Assembly: GCF_964204645.1 (NCBI RefSeq)
Contig: NW_027437460.1
Span: 1-33,000 of the forward strand
DNA from: Tubulanus polymorphus
Taxonomy: Eukaryota; Nemertea; Palaeonemertea; Tubulaniformes; Tubulanidae
DNA length: 33,000 bases
Reading direction: 5' to 3'
The translations under genes were made by a program, and so were the position numbers. Each line of letters starts with the position of its first letter. Position 1 is the first letter of the stretch. This document shows, in pieces, positions 19,400 through 31,130 of the stretch. The notes under the pieces are model-generated. The model did not search any database. It worked only from the letters and a program-made list of their open reading frames with translations, and was not told where the DNA came from.

Positions 19400-20400
19400 A
19401 ACCGATCTACTCGAAATCAGTTCACTTTACCTTAACCAATCATTTCAGATCGAATCCATCATCTTCAGGAGCAAAAGTAGCCAGAAAATTCTTAATCTTT
19501 CCACCTATCTATTTGAAATCAGTTCAATACGCCTAAACCCATCTTTTCAGATTGAATCCATCATCTTCAGAAGCAAAAGCAGCCAGAAAATTCTGAATCT
19601 TTCAAACAGTCTATTGAAAATCAGTTCAGTACTCCCTAACCCACCAATTAAGATAGATTCATCATCTTTGGGACTATATTTAGCTAGAAAAATCTGTATC
19701 TTTCAACCCATCTACTCGAAATCAGTTCAGTATACCTTAACCTATCATTTGAGATCGAATCCATCATCTTCAGGAGCAAAAGTAGCTAGAAAATTCTTAA
19801 TCTTTCCACCTATCTATTTCAAATCAGTTCAATACGCCAAAAACTATCTTTTCAGATTGAATCCATCACCTTCAGAAGCAAAAGAAGCCAGAAAATTCTG
19901 AATCTTTCAAACAGTCTATTGAAAATCAGTTCAGTACACCCTAACCCACCAATTAAGATAGAATTCATCATCTTTAGGACCATATTTAGCTAGAAAAATC
20001 TGTATCTTTCAACCCATCTACTCGAAATCAGTTCAGTTTACCTTAACCTATCATTTCAGATCGAATTTATCATCTTCAGGAGCATTTAGTAGCCAGAAAA
20101 TTCTTAATCTTTCCACCTATCTATTTCAAATCAGTTCAATACGCCTAAACCCATCTTTTCAGATTGAATCCATCATCTTCAGAAGCAAAAGCAGCCAGAA
20201 AATCCTGAATCTTTCAAACAGTCTATTGAAAATCAGTTCAGTACACCCTAACCCACCAATTAAGATAGAATTCATCATCTTTAGGACCATATTTAGCTAG
20301 AAAAATCTGTATCTTTCAACCGATCTACTCGAAATCAGTTCACTTTACCTTAACCAATCATTTCAGATCGAATCCATCATCTTCAGGAGCAAAAGTAGCT
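19400..20400. repeat. Satellite duplication block (partner at 22770-23770)
   Basis: Constant offset of 3,370 bases (11 units). It includes CTCCCTAACCCACC with CTTTGGGACTATA and then CGCCAAAAACT with CCATCACC. This type is also the one interrupted by the transposon at 8248, so both copies serve as empty-site paralogues. Confidence 0.75.
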
Positions 20401-23400
20401 AGAAAATTCTTAATCTTTCCACCTATCTATTTGAAATCAGTTCAATACGCCTAAACCCATCTTTTCAGATTGAATCCATCATCTTCAGAAGCAAAAGCAG
20501 CCAGAAAATTCTGAATCTTTCAAACAGTCTATTCAAAATCAGTTCAGTACACCCTAACACACCAATTAAGATAGAATTCATCATCTTTAGGACCATATTT
20601 AGCTAGAAAAATCTGTATCTTTCAACCCATCTACTCGAAATCAGTTCAGTTTACCTTAACCTATCATTTCAGATCGAATCCATCATCTTCAGGAGCATTT
20701 AGTAGCCAGAAAATTCTTAATCTTTCCACCTATCTATTTCAAATCAGTTCAATACGCCTAAACCCATCTTTTCGGATTGAAACCATCATCTTCAGAAGCA
20801 AAAGCAGCCAGAAAATTCTGAATCTTTCAAACAGTCTATTGAAAATCAGTTCAGTACACCCTAACCCACCAATTAAGATAGAATTCATCATCTTTAGGAC
20901 CATATTTAGCTAGAAAAATCTGTATCTTTCAACCCATCTACTCGAAATCAGTTCAGTTTACCTTAACCTATCATTCCAGATCGAATTCATCATCTTCAGG
21001 AGCATTTAGTAGCCAGAAAATTCTTAATCTTTCCACCTATCTATTTCAAATCAGTTCAATACGCCTAAACCCATCTTTTCAGATTGAATCCATCATCTTC
21101 AGAAGCAAAAGCAGCCAGAAAATTCTGAATCTTTCAAACAGTCTATTGAAAATCAGTTCAGTACACCCTAACACACCAATTAAGATAGATTCATCATCTT
21201 TAGGACCATATTTAGCTAGAAAAATCTGTATCTTTCAACCCATCTACTCGAAATCAGTTCAGTTTACCTTAACCTATCATTTCAGATCGAATCCATCATC
21301 TTCAGGAGCATTTAGTAGCCAGAAAATTCTTAATCTTTCCACCTATCTATTTCAAATCAGTTCAATACGCCTAAACCCATCTTTTCGGATTGAAACCATC
21401 ATCTTCAGAAGCAAAAGCAGCCAGAAAATTCTGAATCTTTCAAACAGTCTATTGAAAATCAGTTCAGTACACCCTAACCCACCAATTAAGATAGAATTCA
21501 TCATCTTTAGGACCATATTTAGCTAGAAAAATCTGTATCTTTCAACCGATCTACTCGAAATCAGTTCAGTTTACCTTAACCTATCATTTCAGATCGAATC
21601 CATCATCTTCAGGAGCAAAAGTAGCTAGAAAATTCTTAATCTTTCCACCTATCTATTTGAAGTCAGTTCAATACGCCTTAACCCATCTTTTCAGATTGAA
21701 ACCATCATCTTCAGAAGCAAAAGCAGCCAGAAAATTCTGAATCTTTCAAACAGTCTATTGAAAATCAGTTCAGTACACCCTAACCCACCAATTAAGATAG
21801 AATTCATCATCTTTAGGACCATATTTAGCTAGAAAAATCTGTATCTTTCAACCCATCTACTCGAAATCAGTTTAGTTTACCTTAACCTATCATTTGAGAT
21901 CGAATCCATCATCTTCAGGAGCATTTAGTAGCCAGAAAATTCTTAATCTTTCCACCTATCTATTTCAAATCAGTTCAATACGCCTAAACCCATCTTTTCA
22001 GATTGAATCCATCATCTTCAGAAGCAAAAGCAGCCAGAAAATTCTGAATCTTTCAAACAGTCTATTGAAAATCAGTTCAGTACACCCTAACCCACCAATT
22101 AAGATAGAATTCATCATCTTTAGGACCATATTTAGCTAGAAAAATCTGTATCTTTCAACCCATCTACTCGAAATCAGTTCAGTTTACCTTAACCTATCAT
22201 TTCAGATCGAATCTATCATCTTCAGGAGCAAAAGTAGCTAGAAAATTCTTAATCTTTCCACCTATCTATTTCAAATCAGTTCAATACGCCTAAACCCATC
22301 TTTTCAGATTGAAACCACCATCTTCAGAAGCAAAAGCAGCCAGAAAATTCTGAATCTTTCAAACAGTCTATTGAAAATCAGTTCAGTACACCCTAACCCA
22401 CCAATTAAGATAGAATTCATCATCTTTAGGACCATATTTAGCTAGAAAAATCTGTATCTTTCAACCCATCTACTCGAAATCAGTTCAGTTTACCTTAACC
22501 TATCATTTCAGATCGAATCCATCATCTTCAGGAGCATTTAGTAGCCAGAAAATTCTTAATCTTTCCACCTATCTATTTCAAATCAGTTCAATACGCCTAA
22601 ACCCATCTTTTCAGATTGAATCCACCATCTTCAGAAGCAAAAGCAGCCAGAAAATCCTGAATCTTTCAAACAGTCTATTGAAAATCAGTTCAGTACACCC
22701 TAACCCACCAATTAAGATAGAATTCATCATCTTTAGGACCATATTTAGCTAGAAAAATCTGTATCTTTCAACCGATCTACTCGAAATCAGTTCACTTTAC
22801 CTTAACCAATCATTTCAGATCGAATCCATCATCTTCAGGAGCAAAAGTAGCCAGAAAATTCTTAATCTTTCCACCTATCTATTTGAAATCAGTTCAATAC
22901 GCCTAAACCCATCTTTTCAGATTGAATCCATCATCTTCAGAAGCAAAAGCAGCCAGAAAATTCTGAATCTTTCAAACAGTCTATTGAAAATCAGTTCAGT
23001 ACTCCCTAACCCACCAATTAAGATAGATTCATCATCTTTGGGACTATATTTAGCTAGAAAAATCTGTATCTTTCAACCCATCTACTCGAAATCAGTTCAG
23101 TATACCTTAACCTATCATTTGAGATCGAATCCATCATCTTCAGGAGCAAAAGTAGCTAGAAAATTCTTAATCTTTCCACCTATCTATTTCAAATCAGTTC
23201 AATACGCCAAAAACTATCTTTTCAGATTGAATCCATCACCTTCAGAAGCAAAAGAAGCCAGAAAATTCTGAATCTTTCAAACAGTCTATTGAAAATCAGT
23301 TCAGTACACCCTAACCCACCAATTAAGATAGAATTCATCATCTTTAGGACCATATTTAGCTAGAAAAATCTGTATCTTTCAACCCATCTACTCGAAATCA

Positions 23401-24229
23401 GTTCAGTTTACCTTAACCTATCATTTCAGATCGAATTCATCATCTTCAGGAGCATTTAGTAGCCAGAAAATTCTTAATCTTTCCACCTATCTATTTCAAA
23501 TCAGTTCAATACGCCTAAACCCATCTTTTCAGATTGAATCCATCATCTTCAGAAGCAAAAGCAGCCAGAAAATCCTGAATCTTTCAAACAGTCTATTGAA
23601 AATCAGTTCAGTACACCCTAACCCACCAATTAAGATAGAATTCATCATCTTTAGGACCATATTTAGCTAGAAAAATCTGTATCTTTCAACCGATCTACTC
23701 GAAATCAGTTCACTTTACCTTAACCAATCATTTCAGATCGAATCCATCATCTTCAGGAGCAAAAGTAGCTAGAAAATTCTTAATCTTTCCACCTATCTAT
23801 TTGAAATCAGTTCAATACGCCTAAACCCATCTTTTCAGATTGAATCCATCATCTTCAGAAGCAAAAGCAGCCAGAAAATTCTGAATCTTTCAAACAGTCT
23901 ATTGAAAATCAGTTCAGTACACCCTAACCCACCAATTAAGATAGAATTCATCATCTTTAGGACCATATTTAGCTAGAAAAATCTGTATCTTTCAACCGAT
24001 CTACTCGAAATCAGTTCAATTTACCTTAACCAATCATTTCAGATCGAATCCATCATCTTCAGGAGCAAAAGTAGCTAGAAAATTCTTAATCTTTCCACCT
24101 ATCTATTTGAAATCAGTTCAATACGCCTAAACCCATCTTTTCAGATTGAATCCATCATCTTCAGAAGCAAAAGCAGCCAGAAAATTCTGAATCTTTCAAA
24201 GAGTCTATTGAAAATCAGTTCAGTACACC

Positions 24230-26660
24230 CTAACCCACCAATTAAGATAGATTCATCATCTTTAGGACCATATTTAGCTAGAAAAATCTGTATCTTTCAA
24301 CCCATCTACTCGAAATCAGTTCAGTTTACCTTAACCTATCATTTGAGATCGAATCCATCATCTTCAGGAGCAAAAAGTAGCTAGAAAATTCTTAATCTTT
24401 CCACCTATCTATTTCAAATCAGTTCAATACGCCTAAACCCATCTTTTCAGATTGAATCCATCATCTTCAGAAGCAAAAGCAGCCAGAAAATTCTGAATCT
24501 TTCAAACAGTCTATTGAAAATCAGTTCAGTACACCCTAACCCACCAATTAAGATAGAATTCATCATCTTTAGGACCATATTTAGCTAGAAAAATCTGTAT
24601 CTTTCAACCCATCTACTCGAAATCAGTTCAGATTACCTTAACCTATCATTTGAGATCGAATCCATCATCTTCAGGAGCATTGAGTAGCCAGAAAATTCTT
24701 AACCTTTCCACCTATCTATTTCAAATCAGTTCAATACGCCTAAACCCATCTTTTCAGATTGAATCCATCATCTTCAGAAGCAAAAGCAGCCAGAAAATCC
24801 TGAATCTTTCAAACAGTCTATTGAAAATCAGTTCAGTACACCCTAACACACCAATTAAGATAGAATTCATCATCTTTAGGACCATATTTAGCTAGAAAAA
24901 TCTGTATCTTTCAACCCATCTACTCGAAATCAGTTCAGTTTACCTTAACCTATCATTTCAGATCGAATCCATCATCTTCAGGAGCATTTAGTAGCCAGAA
25001 AATTCTTAATCTTTCCACCTATCTATTTCAAATCAGTTCAATACGCCTAAACCCATCTTTTCGGATTGAAACCATCATCTTCAGAAGCAAAAGCAGCCAG
25101 AAAATTCTGAATCTTTCAAACAGTCTATTGAAAATCAGTTCAGTACACCCTAACCCACCAATTAAGATAGAATTCATCATCTTTAGGACCATATTTAGCT
25201 AGAAAAATCTGTTTCTTTCAACCGATCTACTCGAAATCAGTTCACTTTACCTTAACCAATCATTTCAGATCGAATCCATCATCTTCAGGAGCAAAAGTAG
25301 CTAGAAAATTCTTAATCTTTCCACCTATCTATTTGAAATCAGTTCAATACGCCTAAACCCATCTTTTCAGATTGAATCCATCATCTTCAGAAGCAAAAGC
25401 AGCCAGAAAATTCTGAATCTTTCAAACAGTCTATTGAAAATCACTTCAGTACACCCTAACCCACCAATTAAGATAGAATTCATCATCTTTAGGACCATAT
25501 TTAGCTAGAAAAATCTGTATCTTTCAACCGATCTACTCGAAATCAGTTCAATTTACCTTAACCAATCATTTCAGATCGAATCCATCATCTTCAGGAGCAA
25601 AAGTAGCTAGAAAATTCTTAATCTTTCCACCTATCTATTTGAAATCAGTTCAATACGCCTAAACCCATCTTTTCAGATTGAATCCATCATCTTCAGAAGC
25701 AAAAGCAGCCAGAAAATTCTGAATCTTTCAAACAGTCTATTGAAAATCAGTTCAGTACACCCTAACCCACCAATTAAGATAGATTCATCATCTTTAGGAC
25801 CATATTTAGCTAGAAAAATCTGTATCTTTCAACCCATCTACTCGAAATCAGTTCAGTTTACCTTAACCTATCATTTGAGATCGAATCCATCATCTTCAGG
25901 AGCAAAAAGTAGCTAGAAAATTCTTAATCTTTCCACCTATCTATTTCAAATCAGTTCAATACGCCTAAACCCATCTTTTCAGATTGAAAGCATCATCTTC
26001 AGAAGCAAAAGCAGCCAGAAAATTCTGAATCTTTCAAACAGTCTATTGAAAATCAGTTCAGTACACCCTAACCCACCAATTAAGATAGAATTCATCATCT
26101 TTAGGACCATATTTAGCTAGAAAAATCTGTATCTTTCAACCCATCTACTCGAAATCAGTTCAGATTACCTTAACCTATCATTTGAGATCGAATCCATCAT
26201 CTTCAGGAGCATTGAGTAGCCAGAAAATTCTTAACCTTTCCACCTATCTATTTCAAATCAGTTCAATACGCCTAAACCCATCTTTTCAGATTGAATCCAT
26301 CATCTTCAGAAGCAAAAGCAGCCAGAAAATCCTGAATCTTTCAAACAGTCTATTCAAAATCAGTTCAGTACACCCTAACACACCAATTAAGATAGAATTC
26401 ATCATCTTTAGGACCATATTTAGCTAGAAAAATCTGTATCTTTCAACCCATCTACTCGAAATCAGTTCAGTTTACCTTAACCTATCATTTCAGATCGAAT
26501 CCATCATCTTCAGGAGCATTTAGTAGCCAGAAAATTCTTAATCTTTCCACCTATCTATTTCAAATCAGTTCAATACGCCTAAACCCATCTTTTCGGATTG
26601 AAACCATCATCTTCAGAAGCAAAAGCAGCCAGAAAATTCTGAATCTTTCAAACAGTCTAT
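24230..26660. repeat. Five-unit satellite duplication (1,532-bp offset)
   Basis: CAGATTACC, CATTGAGTAGCC, TTAACCTTTCC and CTTTTCGG recur in order 1,532 bases apart (for example 24650 and 26182). The same set occurs near 17911, 6,739 bases before the first copy. The copies differ at single sites (GAATCC versus GAAAGC; TATTG versus TATTC). Confidence 0.75.
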
Positions 26661-26745
26661 TGAAAATCAGTTCAGTACACCCTAACCCACCAATTAAGAT
26701 AGAATTCATCATCTTTAGGACCATATTTAGCTAGAAAAATCTGTA

Positions 26746-27357
26746 TCTTTCAACCCATCTACTCGAAATCAGTTTAGTTTACCTTAACCTAGCATTTGAG
26801 ATCGAATCCATCATCTTTAGGAGCAAAAGTAGCAAGAAAATTCTTAATCTTTCCACCTATCTATTTGAAATCAGTTCAATACGCCTTAACCCATCTTTTC
26901 AGATTGAAACCATCATCTTCAGAAGCAAAAGCAGCCAGAAAATTCTGAATCTTTCAAACAGTCTATTGAAAATCAGTTCAGTACTCCCTAACCCACCAAT
27001 TAAGATAGAATTCATCATCTTTGGGACCATATTTAGCTAGAAAAATCTGTATCTTTCAACCCATCTACTCGAAATCAGTTTAGTTTACCTTAACCTAGCA
27101 TTTGAGATCGAATCCATCATCTTTAGGAGCAAAAGTAGCAAGAAAATTCTTAATCTTTCCACCTATCTATTTCAAATCAGTTCAATACGCCAAAAACTAT
27201 CTTTTCAGATTGAATCCATCACCTTCAGAAGCAAAAGAAGCCAGAAAATTCTGAATCTTTCAAACAGTCTATTGAAAATCAGTTCAGTACACCCTAACCC
27301 ACCAATTAAGATAGAATTCATCATCTTTAGGACCATATTTAGCTAGAAAAATCTGTA
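26746..27357. repeat. Recent one-unit duplication (306-bp offset)
   Basis: Two adjacent units share changes seen nowhere else in the window: CCTAGCATTTGAG, ATCTTTAGGAGC and GTAGCAAG in A, 306 bases apart. Their B monomers differ, so the duplicated tract is shorter than two full units or was partly converted. Confidence 0.8.
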
Positions 27358-27664
27358 TCTTTCAACCCATCTACTCGAAATCAGTTCAGTTTACCTTAAC
27401 CTATCATTTCAGATCGAATTCATCATCTTCAGGAGCATTTAGTAGCCAGAAAATTCTTAATCTTTCCACCTATCTATTTCAAATCAGTTCAATACGCCTA
27501 AACCCATCTTTTCAGATTGAAACCATCATCTTCAGAAGCAAAAGCAGCCAGAAAATTCTGAATCTTTCAAACAGTCTATTGAAAATCAGTTCAGTACACC
27601 CTAACCCACCAATTAAGATAGAATTCATCATCTTTAGGACCATATTTAGCTAGAAAAATCTGTA

Positions 27665-28584
27665 TCTTTCAACCCATCTACTCGAAATCAGTTCAGTTTA
27701 CCTTAACCTATCATTTCAGATCGAATCCATCCTCTTCAGGAGCAAAAAGTAGCTAGAAAATTCTTAATCTTTCCACCTATCTATTTCAAAGCAGTTCAAT
27801 ACGCCTAAACCCATCTTTTCAGATTGAAAGCATCATCTTCAGAAGCAAAAGCAGCCAGAAAATTCTGAATCTTTCAAACAGTCTATTGAAAATCAGTTCA
27901 GTACACCCTAACCCACCAATTAAGATAGAATTCATCATCTTTAGGACCATATTTAGCTAGAAAAATCTGTATCTTTCAACCCATCTACTCGAAATCAGTT
28001 CAGTTTACCTTAACCTATCATTTCAGATTGAATCTATCATCTTCAGGAGCAAAAGTAGCTAGAAAATTCTTAATTTTTCCACCTATCTATTTCAAATCAG
28101 TTCAATACGCCTAAACCCATCTTTTCAGATTGAATCCATCATCTTCAGAAGCAAAAGCAGCCAGAAAATTCTGAATCTTTCAAACAGTCTATTGAAAATC
28201 AGTTCAGTACACCCTAACCCACCAATTAAGATAGAATTCATCATCTTTAGGACCATATTTAGCTAGAAAAATCTGTATCTTTCAACCCATCTACTCGAAA
28301 TCAGTTCAGTTTACCTTAACCTATCATTTCAGATCGAATCCATCCTCTTCAGGAGCAAAAAGTAGCTAGAAAATTCTTAATCTTTCCACCTATCTATTTC
28401 AAAGCAGTTCAATACGCCTAAACCCATCTTTTCAGATTGAAAGCATCATCTTCAGAAGCAAAAGCAGCCAGAAAATTCTGAATCTTTCAAACAGTCTATT
28501 GAAAATCAGTTCAGTACACCCTAACCCACCAATTAAGATAGAATTCATCATCTTTAGGACCATATTTAGCTAGAAAAATCTGTA
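27665..28584. repeat. Recent two-unit duplication (613-bp offset)
   Basis: The units at 27665 and 28278 share the private changes CCATCCTCTTC and CAAAGCAG together with CAAAAAG and GAAAGC, exactly 613 bases apart. The unit between them lacks these. Confidence 0.8.
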
Positions 28585-30423
28585 TCTTTCAACCCATCTA
28601 CTCGAAATCAGTTCAGTTTACCTTAACCTATCATTTCAGATCGAATCCATCATCTTCAGGAGCAAAAAGTAGCTAGAAAATTCTTAATCTTTCCACCTAT
28701 CTATTTCAAATCAGTTCAATACGCCTAAACCCATCTTTTCAGATTGAAAGCATCATCTTCAGAAGCAAAAGCAGCCAGAAAATTCTGAATCTTTCAAACA
28801 GTCTATTCAAAATCAGTTCAGTACACCCTAACACACCAATTAAGATAGAATTCATCATCTTTAGGACCATATTTAGCTAGAAAAATCTGTATCTTTCAAC
28901 CGATCTACTCGAAATCAGTTCAATTTACCTTAACCAATCATTTCAGACCGAATCCATCATCTTCAGGAGCATTTAGTAGCTAGAAAATTCTTAATCTTTC
29001 CACCTATCTATTTGAAATCAGTTCAATACGCCTAAACCCATCTTTTCAGATTGAATCCATCATCTTCAGAAGCAAAAGCAGCCAGAAAATTCTGAATCTT
29101 TCAAACAGTCTATTGAAAATCAGTTCAGTACACCCTAACCCACCAATTAAGATAGAATTCATCATCTTTAGGACCATATTTAGCTAGAAAAATCTGTATC
29201 TTTCAACCGATCTACTCGAAATCAGTTCAATTTACCTTAACCAATCATTTCAGATCGAATCCATCATCTTCAGGAGCAAAAGTAGCTAGAAAATTCTTAA
29301 TCTTTCCACCTATCTATTTCAAATCAGTTCAATACGCCTAAACCCATCTTTTTAGATTGAATCCATCATCTTCAGAAGCAAAAGCAGCCAGAAAATCCTG
29401 AATCTTTCAAACAGTCTATTCAAAATCAGTTCAGTACACCCTAACACACCAATTAAGATAGAATTCATCATCTTTAGGACCATATTTAGCTAGAAAAATC
29501 TGTATCTTTCAACCGATCTACTCGAAATCAGTTCAGTTTACCTTAACCTATCATTTCAGATCGAATCCATCATCTTCAGGAGCAAAAGTAGCTAGAAAAT
29601 TCTTAATCTTTCCACCTATCTATTTGAAGTCAGTTCAATACGCCTTAACCCATCTTTTCAGATTGAAACCATCATCTTCAGAAGCAAAAGCAGCCAGAAA
29701 ATTCTGAATCTTTCAAACAGTCTATTGAAAATCAGTTCAGTACACCCTAACCCACCAATTAAGATAGAATTCATCATCTTTAGGACCATATTTAGCTAGA
29801 AAAATCTGTATCTTTCAACCCATCCACCAAAAATCAGTTCAGTTTACCTTAACCTATCATTTCAGATCGAATCCATCATCTTCAGGAGCAAAAGTAGCTA
29901 GAAAATTCTTAATCTTTCCACCTATCTATTTGAAGTCAGTTCAATACGCCTTAACCCATCTTTTCAGATTGAAACCATCATCTTCAGAAGCAAAAGCAGC
30001 CAGAAAATTCTGAATCTTTCAAACAGTCTATTGAAAATCAGTTCAGTACACCCTAACCCACCAATTAAGATAGAATTCATCATCTTTAGGACCATATTTA
30101 GCTAGAAAAATCTGTATCTTTCAACCCATCTACTCGAAATCAGTTTAGTTTACCTTAACCTATCATTTGAGATCGAATCCATCATCTTCAGGAGCATTTA
30201 GTAGCCAGAAAATTCTTAATCTTTCCACCTATCTATTTCAAATCAGTTCAATACGCCTAAACCCATCTTTTCAGATTGAATCCATCATCTTCAGAAGCAA
30301 AAGCAGCCAGAAAATTCTGAATCTTTCAAACAGTCTATTGAAAATCAGTTCAGTACACCCTAACACACCAATTAAGATAGAATTCATCATCTTTAGGACC
30401 ATATTTAGCTAGAAAAATCTGTA

Positions 30424-30831
30424 TCTTTCAACCGATCTACTCGAAATCAGTTCAGTTTACCTTAACCTATCATTTCAGATCGAATCCATCATCTTCAGGA
30501 GCAAAAGTAGCTAGAAAATTCTTAATCTTTCCACCTATCTATTTGAAGTCAGTTCAATACGCCTTAACCCATCTTTTCAGATTGAATCCATCATCTTCAG
30601 GAGCAAAAGTAGCTAGAAAATTCTTAATCTTTCCACCTATCTATTTGAAATCAGTTCAATACGCCTAAACCCATCTTTTTAGATTGAATCCATCATCTTC
30701 AGAAGCAAAAGCAGCCAGAAAATCCTGAATCTTTCAAACAGTCTATTCAAAATCAGTTCAGTACATCCTAACACACCAATTAAGATAGAATTCATCATCT
30801 TTAGGACCATATTTAGCTAGAAAAATCTGTA
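30424..30831. repeat. Four-monomer satellite unit (408 bp)
   Basis: An A monomer is followed by a hybrid that starts as B (GAAGTCAG, CGCCTTAACC) and turns A-like (CAGGAGCAAAAGTAGCTAG), then a normal B (GAAATCAG) and C. The total is exactly four 102-bp monomers. It is the only unit of this size seen in the window. Confidence 0.88.
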
Positions 30832-31130
30832 TCTTTCAACCGATCTACTCGAAATCAGTTCAGTTTACCTTAACCTATCATTTCAGATCGAATCCATCAT
30901 CTTCAGGAGCAAAAGTAGCTAGAAAATTCTTAATCTTTCCACCTATCTATTTGAAGTCAGTTCAATACGCCTTAACCCATCTTTTCAGATTGAAACCATA
31001 GAAGCAAAAGCAGCCAGAAAATTCTGAATCTTTCAAACAGTCTATTGAAAATCAGTTCAGTACACCCTAACCCACCAATTAAGATAGAATTCATCATCTT
31101 TAGGACCATATTTAGCTAGAAAAATCTGTA
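30832..31130. repeat. Satellite unit with 7-bp deletion (299 bp)
   Basis: The B monomer reads GAAACCATAGAAGC where other copies read GAAACCATCATCTTCAGAAGC with seven more bases. The unit directly follows the four-monomer unit. Confidence 0.85.
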
